A stretch of DNA of 64,000 nt from an uncultured Coriobacteriaceae bacterium. Its GTDB lineage: Bacteria; Actinomycetota; Coriobacteriia; Coriobacteriales; Atopobiaceae. The stretch spans positions 1 to 64,000 of the forward strand of contig CADAUA010000012.1 in assembly GCA_902791035.1 (NCBI GenBank). Direction: 5' to 3'. The position numbers and the translations under genes were made by a program. Below, piece by piece: positions 42,532-51,375 of the stretch; position 1 is the first letter of the stretch, and each line of letters starts with the position of its first letter. The notes beneath the pieces were generated by a model. It was not told where the DNA came from, searched no databases, and worked only from the letters and a program-made list of their open reading frames with translations.

Positions 42532-43182
42532 ATGACGGACGAGACCATGACGGACGAGAAGCCCAGGCGGATCAGCCACTGGTACTGCCAGGACGCCTGG
42601 CCGCAGAAGCTCCTCGTGGACAACCCGCTGGACACCCTGGCCCTCGAGGGATGCGGCCCCTGCTCGCTCGCCCACGCCCTCATCCTGCAGGGCATCGACG
42701 TCACGCCCCCCGAGGTCGTGGATGCCCTGAACGAGGTCTTCCCGGACGGGAGCTGGACCGGCCACTACCGGGGCACCCTGAACGACCACCTGGGACCCGC
42801 TGCCGAGCAGGCCTACGGCTGCCACTACCTGCAGCTCTGGCCACAGGTGGATGCGGGGCCTGACGCTGGGGGCAAGGTCTTTGCCGCGGTCTCGGACGCC
42901 CTGCGGCGGAGTCGCTGCGTGATCGTCTCGTCCCATGGCGAGGGCATCTTCCGCGACAAGTGCGGCCGGCCCTACACGTCCATGGGCCACTACGTGTGCT
43001 TCTATGCGATCGACCCGGACGGTACCTATGTGGCGGCCGACTCCTCCGACCTCAAGGCGCCCGATGGTGTCCCCTACGCCACGGGCGCGGCCCTCTACTC
43101 CCCCGACGCGGCCCGCACGCTCTTCTCCGTGGCGGTGGCGCACCCGGAGCGCCACGAGGTCGTTGCCGTCTGGCACGGCTGA
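42532..43182 (+). CDS. C39-like cysteine peptidase family protein
   Basis: A 216-residue protein with the papain-like C39 layout: catalytic cysteine in EGCGPCSLAHALILQG (near residue 45) and catalytic histidine in SMGHYVCFYAIDPDGTY, then an aspartate-containing VAADSSD. There is no signal peptide, so it acts in the cytosol or is released otherwise. C39 proteins cleave double-glycine leaders or peptide bonds; no bacteriocin or ABC exporter gene is nearby. Start ATG 42532 with GAGGAAGCGGG upstream. Confidence 0.7.
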   Translation: MTDETMTDEKPRRISHWYCQDAWPQKLLVDNPLDTLALEGCGPCSLAHALILQGIDVTPPEVVDALNEVFPDGSWTGHYRGTLNDHLGPAAEQAYGCHYLQLWPQVDAGPDAGGKVFAAVSDALRRSRCVIVSSHGEGIFRDKCGRPYTSMGHYVCFYAIDPDGTYVAADSSDLKAPDGVPYATGAALYSPDAARTLFSVAVAHPERHEVVAVWHG

Positions 43183-43225
43183 GAAGGTACCGCCCGTCCG
43201 GCTGCGCTTCCGGCAGCGGATGGTC

Positions 43226-43279
43226 CCCGCTAAGCGTCACTGCTTGCACAAGCCCAAGCTTCTTGCAACGCTTAGCGGG
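43226..43279 (+). terminator. Hairpin after C39-like gene
   Basis: A 12-bp perfect stem CCCGCTAAGCGT / ACGCTTAGCGGG with a 30-base loop that itself holds a small CTTGCA-containing hairpin. No T-tract. Confidence 0.45.
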
Positions 43280-43318
43280 TGGTAGGAGCAGCAGGTCGTA
43301 AACCCATTGGGAGCCACC

Positions 43319-43477
43319 ATGGAGGCAGTTGATAAGAGGGCATATATCGCGCCAGGCGCCCAGGTCGTGGGCGATGTGGAGCTCGGCGCCAACCGCCGGA
43401 CTGCCGCGACACACGTGGGGCACGCCCGCCTGGCCCTGGCGGACGGCCCGAATCCGGGTCCGCTGCCTATCGAATAA
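43319..43477 (+). pseudogene. Gamma carbonic anhydrase-like gene, truncated
   Basis: ATG 43319 has GGGAG upstream, and the frame reads RAYIAPGAQVVGDVELGAN, the first turns of the left-handed beta helix of gamma carbonic anhydrase/acyltransferase-like proteins. After residue 25 the hexapeptide pattern is lost (a frameshift or deletion), and the frame ends in the TAA inside repeat family C at 43472. The intact protein would be about 170 residues; here 52. Confidence 0.65.
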
Positions 43478-43582
43478 CGGACATATCTTCTGTACGTCTT
43501 AACGCGTCAGGCCTTCTACCTGCGGGTTCTTCCCCTGCGATCCCATGGCTCGGCCCGCTGGCCCAACTTCTGTGCGCTATTT
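43472..43582. repeat. Repeat family C, copy 2
   Basis: The left end GAATAACGGACATATCTTC and right end CAACTTCTGTGCGCTATTT match the ends of the 13814-13905 copy; the inside is longer (111 vs 92 bp) and mostly different. It sits exactly at the end of the truncated carbonic-anhydrase frame. The rest of the gap to 43797 shows no gene. Confidence 0.7.
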
Positions 43583-43797
43583 CGGCTCGTGCGCCCCGCC
43601 ATGCGGGGCATCAACTTCCGCCCGCTAGCTCGAGCCCCTCCACCCCATTTCCCCACATCATCCTGTGCAGCCCCTGGCCACCCGGAAGTCGGCTATGAAG
43701 ATGATGTGAAATACATTCGTAACACGCTTGAAACACTACACTCTTCTCCGGAAAACAAAGTCACGCTTATGCGTTGGAGTTTCTGGAGGGGTTTCGA

Positions 43798-43980
43798 ATG
43801 CTTTTTGACATCTTTCACGCCACCAAGGACGAGACCAAGGTCCTGCGGACGACCGGCCGCATCGACAAGGGCATGAGCGACTATCGCCGCATCGAGTACG
43901 CCAGCGAGTGGGAGGCCGACTACCGCACCCGCCCGGTTCTTCCCCTCACCTGCGACGCCCGCATCCGCTTTGGCATGTAA
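43798..43980 (+). CDS. Small hypothetical protein
   Basis: A 60-residue protein from ATG 43798 with GGAGGGG seven bases upstream; it begins MLFDIFHATKDETKVLRTTG and ends CDARIRFGM. It is charged, soluble, with no cysteine pair motif or membrane segment. I do not recognise it. The strong ribosome binding site and following terminator support a real gene. Confidence 0.6.
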   Translation: MLFDIFHATKDETKVLRTTGRIDKGMSDYRRIEYASEWEADYRTRPVLPLTCDARIRFGM

Positions 43981-43994
43981 CGGGCACTAGGAAC

Positions 43995-44023
43995 GGGCAC
44001 TAGGGGGTACTCCCCTAGCGCCC
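43995..44023. repeat. Palindrome family B copy
   Basis: GGGCACTAGGGG-gtact-CCCCTAGCGCCC with one mismatch, 14 bases after the small gene; a half copy GGGCACTAGG precedes at 43982. Confidence 0.85.
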
Positions 44024-44037
44024 ATGCGACGACTCGG

Positions 44038-44072
44038 GAGCGGCTCCGCTACTGGCGGGGCCGCTCTTTTCT
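44038..44072 (+). terminator. Rho-independent terminator of the small gene
   Basis: Stem GAGCGGC / GCCGCTC followed by TTTTCTT. Confidence 0.8.
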
Positions 44073-44097
44073 TAGCTCGTGGACTTGCCTCGGAGCC

Positions 44098-45105
44098 TCA
44101 GTCCTCGAACTCGTCCAGGTTCTGGAAGCCCCAGGTGCGCTCGCCACGCTCGATCTCGTGCACGAGCCGCACCACAGTGTCGTTGCAGGGGGTGGGCACG
44201 CCGTGCTCGGCGCCCAGGCGGCACACCGAGCCGTTGATCGCGTCGACCTCGGTGAGCTTGCCATGCTCCAGGTCCTGTAGCATGCTGGCCCGCAGCCCCG
44301 CGTGCTTCTTTATGGCAAGGGGGATGAGTGCGAAGGACACGGCCTGCTTGACGGGGTTGTCATAGTCCAGGAGCTTGGCCACGTCGATGCCCTGGATAGG
44401 CTCGATCCTTATGTCCGCCGCCTTGGCCACGTCCAGACATTCCTTGATCACCCGCTGGAGCCACACCCGAGAGCGACGGTCGGCCGCCGCCTGGCCAAAG
44501 GTGCAGCCCATCACGGTGGAGACGCCGCTGAACCCGGCGTTCACGAGGAGCTTGGAGAAGCGCGCCCCCATGAAGTTGCGCTCCATCTGCACGGGACACA
44601 TCTTGGAGAGAAGGTCGCGCACCTGCTCGGTCTTGTATCCTGGGACCTCGGGCATGACACCCAGACCGAAGGACAGGCTGTCGGGCGCGCTCGTGAGCTC
44701 CGAGACGCCCGGCCCCCGGAAGGTGGCACCCCAGGCCACGGTGCAGCCGATCGTGCGGCTCGCCCCCACGACGGAAGCCACGAGCGGCTCCGGCAGACCG
44801 TTCTGCAAGGTGACCACCACGCCGTCCTCCGCCAGCATGGGTTCAAGGAAGTGAAGGGTGCCCTCGTTGTCCAGCTGCTTGGTCATGAGGAAGACGACGT
44901 CGTAGGGGCCGTCCATCTGGTCGGGAGTGCGCGCGTCCACGGGCACGCTCATCTGCACGGTGCCCACCACGGTGGCGCCTCGGTCCCGCATGGCCTCCAC
45001 GTGGGCCAAGTTGTGGGTGACCAGCTGCACGGGCACGTCCGCCTGGCTGAGATATGCTCCCAGGATCGTGCCGAGCGAGCCCGCCCCACAGATAGCGACC
45101 TTCAT
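44098..45105 (-). CDS. 2-dehydropantoate 2-reductase family protein
   Basis: A 335-residue ketopantoate reductase-like enzyme: Rossmann motif ICGAGSLGTILGAYL at residues 5-19, LMTKQLDN, LQNGLP and the lysine region FSKLLVNAGFSGVS. Typical PanE has KxxxN: here K-LLVNA fits. It would reduce 2-dehydropantoate with NADPH for pantothenate synthesis, but many family members act on other ketoacids. The middle FGLGVMPEVPGY is slightly divergent. Start ATG 45105 after GGGGAGG. Confidence 0.82.
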   Translation of the reverse strand: MKVAICGAGSLGTILGAYLSQADVPVQLVTHNLAHVEAMRDRGATVVGTVQMSVPVDARTPDQMDGPYDVVFLMTKQLDNEGTLHFLEPMLAEDGVVVTLQNGLPEPLVASVVGASRTIGCTVAWGATFRGPGVSELTSAPDSLSFGLGVMPEVPGYKTEQVRDLLSKMCPVQMERNFMGARFSKLLVNAGFSGVSTVMGCTFGQAAADRRSRVWLQRVIKECLDVAKAADIRIEPIQGIDVAKLLDYDNPVKQAVSFALIPLAIKKHAGLRASMLQDLEHGKLTEVDAINGSVCRLGAEHGVPTPCNDTVVRLVHEIERGERTWGFQNLDEFED

Positions 45106-45163
45106 GCGTTCCTCCCCGTCGCGAGTGAAATGCCAACTCTCCACGCTAGCACGTCGAGAAGGC

Positions 45164-45274
45164 GGGCACCAGGGAGGGGCGCGGGCACTAGGGGGTGCTG
45201 GCACTAGGGGGTGCGGGCACTAGGGGGTACTCCCATTCCACCCACCGGGCACTAGGGGAGTACCCCTAGTGCCC
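45164..45274. repeat. Palindrome family B cluster, five units
   Basis: GGGCACYAGGG half units start at 45164, 45183, 45200 and 45214, followed by a complete palindrome GGGCACTAGGGG-agta-CCCCTAGTGCCC at 45247-45274. The recQ stop codon lies in the complete copy. Confidence 0.85.
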
Positions 45275-47236
45275 ACCCTCCTGCGAGGACTCGAAGTCGG
45301 CGATCGCGTCCAGGAGCGCCTGACCGAACTGCTCGGCCTTGCGCTCCCCTATCCCCTGCACGGCAAGAAGCTCGTCCATGGTGCGCGGGCGGCGCCGGCA
45401 GAGGTCGCGGAGGGTCTTGTCGGAGCAGACCATGTAAGGGGCCCAGTTGCGCTCCTGCGCCAGGTCCATGCGCAGGGTTCGCAGCCGCTCGAAGAGGTCG
45501 GCGTCGTCCCCCACGCGGCCGACCCTCTCGCCCGAGCCCGCCTCCTCGCGGATGAGCTCCGCTGCGCGCCGGCCCCTCTCGCCCGCACGCTCCTGGGAGC
45601 GGCGGCGCTTGAGGGCAAACGAGAAGGCCTCGGGGTCCTCAAGCGCCTCCATCGCGCGCGGGCCCAGCGCCAACGTGGGATAGCGGCCCTGGCTCTGGGC
45701 CAGGTAGCCCCTCCCCACGAGCTGACCCGCCACGTCCTTGATCCAACCCACGGGAACGTCCTCGAGCGCACCATAGCCCTCGGCCTCGTCGAGCTTCCAC
45801 TGGCGGACCTTCTCGGTCCTGGCACCGTGCAGGGCGTCCGCCACGAGCGACTTGCCAAAGCGCCCGCCCGTCTCCCGCACCAGCCGGAGGATGGCGAGGG
45901 CCTCCCGCGTGACGTCCTCGGACTCGAAGTGGGTGAGGCAGTTGGAGCAGTTTCCGCAGCCCTCCCGCCCAGCTGTTGGCCGCGCCACCTCCCCCGCCGC
46001 CTCGTCCCCGAAGTAGCGCAGCACATACTCGCGCAGGCAGCCCGTGGTCTCGCAGTAGCCCTGCATCTGGTCGAGCAGGCGGTAGCGGTTGGCACGTGCC
46101 TGGTCGCGCTGGCCGGGGTCCAGCTGCCCGTCTTCCGTCTGGTCTATGAGGTAGCGACGCACGCGGAAGTCGTTGCCGTTCCACAGGAGCAGGCAGCTCG
46201 CCGGGTCGCCATCGCGACCGGCACGACCCGCCTCCTGGTAGTAGGCCTCGATGCTCTCCGGCACGTTGTGGTGGATGACGTAGCGGACGTTGGGCTTGTC
46301 GATCCCCATGCCAAAGGCGTTCGTGGCCACCATCACGGGCACGCGGTCGTCCACGAAGGCCTCCTGGCTCCGGTTGCGTGCCTCGGGCGACATGCCCGCG
46401 TGATATCGTCCCACCGCAGGCCCCACCACCAGGAGCTCACGGGCAAGAAGGTCGGAGAGCTCGTCCACCGCCTTGCGGGTGGAGCAGTAAATGATGCCGG
46501 ACTCGTCGCGGTGCTCGCGGATGTAGGCCAGGATCCGCAGGTCTTTTTGTCGGTCGGCCAGCTCCTCCACGCCAAAGTAGAGGTTGGGCCGGTCGAAGCC
46601 TGTGACCACCGTTGCGGGGTCGCGAAGGCCGAGCATGGTCACGATGTCGTCTCGCACGCGAGCGGTGGCCGTGGCAGTAAATGCCGCGAGCACCGGGCGG
46701 ACAGGCAAGCTGGCCACGAAGTCCGCAATCTGCAGGTAGGAGGGACGGAAGTCCTGGCCCCACTGGCTCACGCAGTGCGCCTCGTCCACGGCCACGAGCG
46801 GGATGCCGATGCCTCCCGGCCCGGCGAGCGACTGTGCGAACTCCAGGAAGCGGGGGTCCGCCAGGCGCTCGGGCGCCACGTACATGATCTGGTACCAGCC
46901 CGCCGCGGCGCGACGGAGCACCGTGTTCTGCTGGGCCGGGGTGAGCGTGGAGTTGAGGTAGCTGGGGTGGGCCCCCGCCGCCAGAAGCGAACGCGTCTGG
47001 TCGCCCATGAGGGAGACGAGCGGGCTTATCACCAGCGTGAGCCCGGGCAGCGTGAGCGCAGGCACCTGGTAGCAGATCGACTTGCCGGCGCCCGTGGGCA
47101 TGACTCCCAGGGCATCACGGCCGGAGAGGATGGCCGACACGAGCGGCGCCTGCCCCGGACGGAAGGAGTCATAGCCAAAGTAGGTCCCAAGGGCGTCCCT
47201 CGCCGCCTGTGGCACCTCAGCCTGCGCGTCTTCCAT
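45266..47236 (-). CDS. recQ: ATP-dependent DNA helicase RecQ
   Basis: A 656-residue RecQ. Walker A PTGAGKS near residue 47, DEAH box VDEAHCVSQWGQDFRPSY, motif VI EAGRAGRDG, a four-cysteine zinc-binding module (C..., CLREYVLRYFGDE, CGNCSNC), winged-helix segment and C-terminal HRDC domain (LRDLCRRRPRTMDELLAVQGIGERK). It unwinds DNA 3' to 5' in recombination and repair. Start ATG 47236 after GAGGGGGG. The final residues EGGH and TAG lie in the family B palindrome. Confidence 0.93.
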   Translation of the reverse strand: MEDAQAEVPQAARDALGTYFGYDSFRPGQAPLVSAILSGRDALGVMPTGAGKSICYQVPALTLPGLTLVISPLVSLMGDQTRSLLAAGAHPSYLNSTLTPAQQNTVLRRAAAGWYQIMYVAPERLADPRFLEFAQSLAGPGGIGIPLVAVDEAHCVSQWGQDFRPSYLQIADFVASLPVRPVLAAFTATATARVRDDIVTMLGLRDPATVVTGFDRPNLYFGVEELADRQKDLRILAYIREHRDESGIIYCSTRKAVDELSDLLARELLVVGPAVGRYHAGMSPEARNRSQEAFVDDRVPVMVATNAFGMGIDKPNVRYVIHHNVPESIEAYYQEAGRAGRDGDPASCLLLWNGNDFRVRRYLIDQTEDGQLDPGQRDQARANRYRLLDQMQGYCETTGCLREYVLRYFGDEAAGEVARPTAGREGCGNCSNCLTHFESEDVTREALAILRLVRETGGRFGKSLVADALHGARTEKVRQWKLDEAEGYGALEDVPVGWIKDVAGQLVGRGYLAQSQGRYPTLALGPRAMEALEDPEAFSFALKRRRSQERAGERGRRAAELIREEAGSGERVGRVGDDADLFERLRTLRMDLAQERNWAPYMVCSDKTLRDLCRRRPRTMDELLAVQGIGERKAEQFGQALLDAIADFESSQEGGH

Positions 47237-47281
47237 CCAGCCCCCCTCGTGCTTGTCAGCCTCCGCCCACACAGTATGGCC

Positions 47282-47350
47282 CACCTCGGTCCTGGGTGTC
47301 ACGGCACCTCGGTCCTGGGTGTCACGCCACCTCGGTCCTGGGTGTCTCAC
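47282..47350. repeat. 23-bp tandem repeat, three copies
   Basis: CACCTCGGTCCTGGGTGTC recurs at 47282, 47305 and 47328. It fills part of the 367-bp divergent gap between recQ and the ATP-grasp gene. No clear promoter elements are visible in the rest of that gap. Confidence 0.9.
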
Positions 47351-47603
47351 TGGGTGTCGCGGTCCAAGGCGGCACGGCTCTTGGCGCGAGCCGCCGGGCG
47401 CCCACCGCACCCCACCGCCAGCCGCTACGCAACCCGCCCGCACCCCACTCCCGCAACCCCGGCAGGCCAAATCTCTCAACCACTTGATACCGCCGCGTAA
47501 CCGGCACGACAAAAACCGCTCTCATGATAGGTATCAGGGCACACCAGCCCGGCAGCCGTCGCGGCGCCGCGGCCGATCGCACGCGAACTTTGGGGGTTCG
47601 AGC

Positions 47604-48920
47604 ATGGCGTACGAGAGTCTCGTAAAGTACACGCCGAAGATAAACCAGCAGCTCGCACGCTACGGCGTGAAGTTCGGCATCTACAAGAACGGCCATTTCG
47701 ACGAACGCCTCTTCCCGTTCGACGCGATCCCGCGCGTGATTGACGCCGACGCCTGGGACACGCTCGAGCGCGGCCTGATCCAGCGCGTCGATGCCCTCAA
47801 CGCCTACCTCAAGGACGTCTACACCGAGAAGCAGGCCATCAAGGATGGTATCATCCCCGAGCACTTCGCCTTTGCCTCGGCAGGCTACCTGCCCCAGTGC
47901 GAGGGCATCGTGCCGCCCAAGGGGATCTTCTCCCACATCTCGGGCATCGACCTCGTGGAGGACAAGGACCATACCTGGTACGTCCTGGAGGACAACCTCC
48001 GCATCCCCTCCGGTGCCTCCTACCCCGCCGTGGCCCGCAACCTCTGCCGCCGCTGCGACGCCAGCACCTTCCGCGACCTGCCCATCCGCGAGAACCGCGA
48101 CTACCCGCAGATGCTGCGAGAGGTCATGGACAACGTCAACTGCGGTGGCATCAACGTCGTGCTCACGCCCGGCCGGTACAACTCGGCCTACTTCGAGCAC
48201 GCCTACCTGGCCGAGAACTCCGGTGCCGTCCTGGCCGAGCCCTACGAGCTCTTCGTGGAGGACGACGTCCTCTACTACGGCGGTGAGGACGACCGTCAGC
48301 GTGTGGGTGCCATCTACCGCCGCACCTCCGACGAGTACCTGGATCCCCTGTGCTTCAACCACGACTCCCTGATCGGCGTGCCCAACCTCATGGCCGCCTA
48401 CCGGGCGGGCAACGTCGCCATCATCAACACCCCGGGCAACGGCGCGGCGGACGACAAGGGCGTCTACTACTTCGTCCCCAAGATGGTCAAGTACTACCTG
48501 GGCGAGGAGCCCATCCTCAAGAACGCCCCCACCTACCTGCCCATCTACAAGGACGACATGGCCTACGTGATGGACAACCTCGACAAGCTCGTGATCAAGG
48601 AGGTCTCCGAGGCCGGCGGCTACGGCGTGGTGTTCGGCTCCAAGCTCAGCCCGGAGGACCTCGAGCTCTTCCGTCAGCGCATCATCGACGACCCGCGCAA
48701 CTACATCGCACAGGAGGTCGTGGACTTCATCAGCCTGCCCACCTACATCGGCGGCGAGGTCGTGCCCCGCAAGGCAGACCTGCGTGCGTTCGTGCTCTCC
48801 GGCGCCACCACGAGGGTCTGGCCCAGCGGCCTCACCCGCTACGCGCGCCAGGCAGGTTCCAGCATCGTCAACTCGTCTCAGGGCGGAGGCTTCAAGGACA
48901 CATGGGTACTCTCTCGGTAA
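47604..48920 (+). CDS. Circularly permuted ATP-grasp type 2 protein
   Basis: A 438-residue protein of the circularly permuted ATP-grasp family (DUF404/DUF407). Core segments: HISGIDLVEDKDHTWYVLEDNLRIPSG, VVLTPGRYNSAYFEHAYLAE, GVPNLMAAYRAGNVAIINTPGNGAADDKGVYYFVPKMVKYYLGEEPIL, and VIKEVSEAGGYGVVFG with late QEVVDF. ATP-grasp enzymes ligate a carboxylate to an amine through acyl phosphate. The family is found next to alpha-E and transglutaminase genes and is predicted to make or modify peptides; no product is known. Start ATG 47604 after GGGGG. Overlaps the alpha-E gene by 19 bp. Confidence 0.85.
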   Translation: MAYESLVKYTPKINQQLARYGVKFGIYKNGHFDERLFPFDAIPRVIDADAWDTLERGLIQRVDALNAYLKDVYTEKQAIKDGIIPEHFAFASAGYLPQCEGIVPPKGIFSHISGIDLVEDKDHTWYVLEDNLRIPSGASYPAVARNLCRRCDASTFRDLPIRENRDYPQMLREVMDNVNCGGINVVLTPGRYNSAYFEHAYLAENSGAVLAEPYELFVEDDVLYYGGEDDRQRVGAIYRRTSDEYLDPLCFNHDSLIGVPNLMAAYRAGNVAIINTPGNGAADDKGVYYFVPKMVKYYLGEEPILKNAPTYLPIYKDDMAYVMDNLDKLVIKEVSEAGGYGVVFGSKLSPEDLELFRQRIIDDPRNYIAQEVVDFISLPTYIGGEVVPRKADLRAFVLSGATTRVWPSGLTRYARQAGSSIVNSSQGGGFKDTWVLSR

Positions 48921-49588
48921 CAAAGGCAGACCACCTTCTGTGGCTCGGCCGCTACGTGGAGCGCACCTACACGACGCTCCGCTTCATCCTGCACGCGTAT
49001 GACGTGGCGCTGGACGACCCCTTGGGCAACTGGCGCGACCAGCTGGAGGAGCTGGGCTTCCGCGAGGAGGAGGAGAACCCCTACACCTTCGTGCGGGACT
49101 GCCTCTTCTCCCCCACCCTGCCGAGCTCCATACGCCACTCCATCAGCGCCGCCTACGACAACGCGGTGACTCTGCGTGACTGCGTGGGCACCGAGGCCAT
49201 CGCATACGTGCAGATGGCCTACGACAACGTGGGCTCTGCCGAGACCTCGGAGTCGCCCCTCCTGGACCTGCAGGCGGTGATCGACGACATCATGGCCTTC
49301 CGCGGCTGCATCGACGACTACATCGCCGACGACGCCGTCCGTTCCATCATCAAGGTAGGCATGGGCATCGAGCGCATCGACCTCTACACCCGTCTCAACT
49401 TCGAGCTCGAGCGTCTACCCCAGGAGGTCCACCGCTTGGCCAGCCGCATCAACCGCACGGGCATCGCCTACGACCAGGAGAGCTTCCGCGGCGTCGTGGA
49501 CATGGTCTTCGATCCGGCCTTCCCGGGTAACATGACCTACGAACAGCTGGGTGAGCTCTTGAAGCTCGACGCACACATCTTTGGGTAG
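48902..49588 (+). CDS. Alpha-E domain protein
   Basis: A 228-residue all-helical alpha-E protein: SVTKADHLLWLGRYVERTYTTLRFI at the start (WLGRYxER is the family signature), LRDCVGTEAIAYVQMA in the middle, and IKVGMGIERIDLYTRLNFE. Alpha-E proteins accompany circularly permuted ATP-grasp proteins; their own chemistry is unknown. The gene starts inside the end of the previous one, so they are cotranslated. Confidence 0.85.
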   Translation: MGTLSVTKADHLLWLGRYVERTYTTLRFILHAYDVALDDPLGNWRDQLEELGFREEEENPYTFVRDCLFSPTLPSSIRHSISAAYDNAVTLRDCVGTEAIAYVQMAYDNVGSAETSESPLLDLQAVIDDIMAFRGCIDDYIADDAVRSIIKVGMGIERIDLYTRLNFELERLPQEVHRLASRINRTGIAYDQESFRGVVDMVFDPAFPGNMTYEQLGELLKLDAHIFG

Positions 49589-49594
49589 GCGCCC

Positions 49595-50374
49595 ATGAAG
49601 GTATTGGAGTACACGTTCGAGACCAACGTCTCGTTCAGCGAGCCCGTGACCAAGCACGACTTCCTGCTTCGCTGCCAGCCCGGCAACCTCTCCTGCCAGC
49701 GGGTCATGCATGGGCAGGTCACCCTCTTCCCCGCCACGCGCACGAGCGAGCAGCGGGACGGCTTTGGCAACCGCGTCCTCATGGGTCGCATAGCCGCCGG
49801 GCACGACCGCTTCGGCTTCATCTCCACGGGTCTCGTGCTCTCGGGCGAGACCGACGCGCTGGAGGCGCCCGGACACGCCATGTACCTCAAGCCGTCCGAG
49901 TTCGCGGACGAGTCCTCGGCGCTCCGGGCCCTGTCGCGCGAGGTCCTCTCCGGCATGGGCTCGGCGGATCCTTGGGCCCAGGCGCAGGCACTCAGCCACG
50001 CAGTGTGGGATCGCATGGACTACGAGCCCGGCACGACCGACGTGAGCACCACCGCAAGCGAGGCGCTGGCCCTGGGCCATGGCGTCTGCCAGGACTACGC
50101 CCACATCCTCATATCGCTTTGTCGTGCCGCAGGCATCCAGGCCCAGTACGTGAACGGTCTCATCCTCGGCCACGGCGCCTCGCACGCCTGGGTCAATGTG
50201 TTCGACGGCGACGCATGGCGGGGCATCGACCCCACCAACGACCGCGTGTGCGACGACGGCTACATAATCCTCTCGATGGGTCGCGACTTCGGCGACTGCC
50301 CCATCGACTCAGGCGTCTTCCGCGGCGGCGTTACACAAGAGCAAACAGTTACCGTTCACGTTACGACGCGCTGA
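49595..50374 (+). CDS. Transglutaminase-like cysteine protease family protein
   Basis: A 259-residue protein with an N-terminal beta domain (Bact_transglu_N-like) and a transglutaminase core. The triad is visible: Cys in GHGVCQDYAHILISLCRAAG, His in GASHAWVNVF and Asp in WRGIDPTND. In this gene context it is predicted to cleave or transfer isopeptide bonds. It starts six bases after the alpha-E gene. No signal peptide. Confidence 0.86.
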   Translation: MKVLEYTFETNVSFSEPVTKHDFLLRCQPGNLSCQRVMHGQVTLFPATRTSEQRDGFGNRVLMGRIAAGHDRFGFISTGLVLSGETDALEAPGHAMYLKPSEFADESSALRALSREVLSGMGSADPWAQAQALSHAVWDRMDYEPGTTDVSTTASEALALGHGVCQDYAHILISLCRAAGIQAQYVNGLILGHGASHAWVNVFDGDAWRGIDPTNDRVCDDGYIILSMGRDFGDCPIDSGVFRGGVTQEQTVTVHVTTR

Positions 50375-50448
50375 CACCCGCACTACAATCGGTGCATCGT
50401 CTGCGGGGGGATGACTTTGTGGGCGACCGATTCCGAGGGGGTCTGCGC

Positions 50449-51375
50449 ATGGTAGAGACGGTGTACTCAGCCGAGCTGCCCGTAAACGAGCACCTGCTGG
50501 TCCAGAAGAACCGCATCTGCGGCCACGGTAACGGTCCGCGCATGGCTGTGGTCACGGGTATCCATGGAGACGAGCTCGAGGGGCAGTATGTGGCCTTCGA
50601 GCTCGCCCGGCGCCTCAACGACGACCTCGACCTCCTGCACGGCACGGTGGACATCTACCCCGCGATCAACCCCCTGGGGATAAACACGATCCAGCGCGGC
50701 GTCCCCACCTTCGACATAGACCTCAACCGCACCTTCCCCGGCGACCCCGCGGGCAACCTCACGCAGGTGGCCACGGCCGCAGTGGTGGACGACATCCTGG
50801 GTGCCGACGTCTGCGTGGACATCCACGCGTCGAACATCTTCCTGCGCGAGATGCCCCAGGTTCGCATAAACGAGATAACCGCGGACTCCCTCCTGCCCCT
50901 GGCGCCCCTGCTGGGTGTGGACCTGGTGTGGGTGCATGCCTCGGCCACGGTGCTCCAGAACACCCTGGCCTACTCCCTCAACGAGCGCGGCACACGCTGT
51001 CTGGTTGTCGAGACGGGCGTGGGCATGCGCATCACCGAGAGCTATGGCAAGCGGCTGGTTGACGGCCTCCTTCGCCTGCTCGGGAGCCTGGGTGGCTGGG
51101 ACGGCAGCGTGCCCGACGCCCTGCGTCCCACCGTGGCGCGCGACCAGCGCGTCGAGTTTCTCAATGCGTCGGAGCCCGGCATCTTCCTGCCCCGCGTCAG
51201 GCACGGCTCTACCCTCAAGCGCGGCCAGCTGGTGGGAGTGGTCTGCGACCCGCTCACCGGCACCGTGCGGGAGGACGTCATCAGCGAGCAGGGAGGCCTG
51301 CTCTTCACCCTGCGCGAGTATCCCGTGGTCTACCCCGGCTCCCTCATGGCCCGCGTGCTGGGAGGTGCGCGATGA
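50449..51375 (+). CDS. Succinylglutamate desuccinylase/aspartoacylase family protein
   Basis: A 308-residue M14-like zinc amidohydrolase/carboxypeptidase of the AstE/AspA group. Zinc ligands HGDE (in VTGIHGDELEGQ) and the third histidine in VCVDIHAS are intact, as are the DLNRTFPGD arginine motif and a VVETGVG glutamate. The C-terminal part is a beta-barrel (LKRGQLVGVVCDPLTGTV). It hydrolyses an amide bond near a free carboxylate. Start ATG 50449 follows GAGGGGG, 74 bp after the transglutaminase gene. Confidence 0.82.
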   Translation: MVETVYSAELPVNEHLLVQKNRICGHGNGPRMAVVTGIHGDELEGQYVAFELARRLNDDLDLLHGTVDIYPAINPLGINTIQRGVPTFDIDLNRTFPGDPAGNLTQVATAAVVDDILGADVCVDIHASNIFLREMPQVRINEITADSLLPLAPLLGVDLVWVHASATVLQNTLAYSLNERGTRCLVVETGVGMRITESYGKRLVDGLLRLLGSLGGWDGSVPDALRPTVARDQRVEFLNASEPGIFLPRVRHGSTLKRGQLVGVVCDPLTGTVREDVISEQGGLLFTLREYPVVYPGSLMARVLGGAR

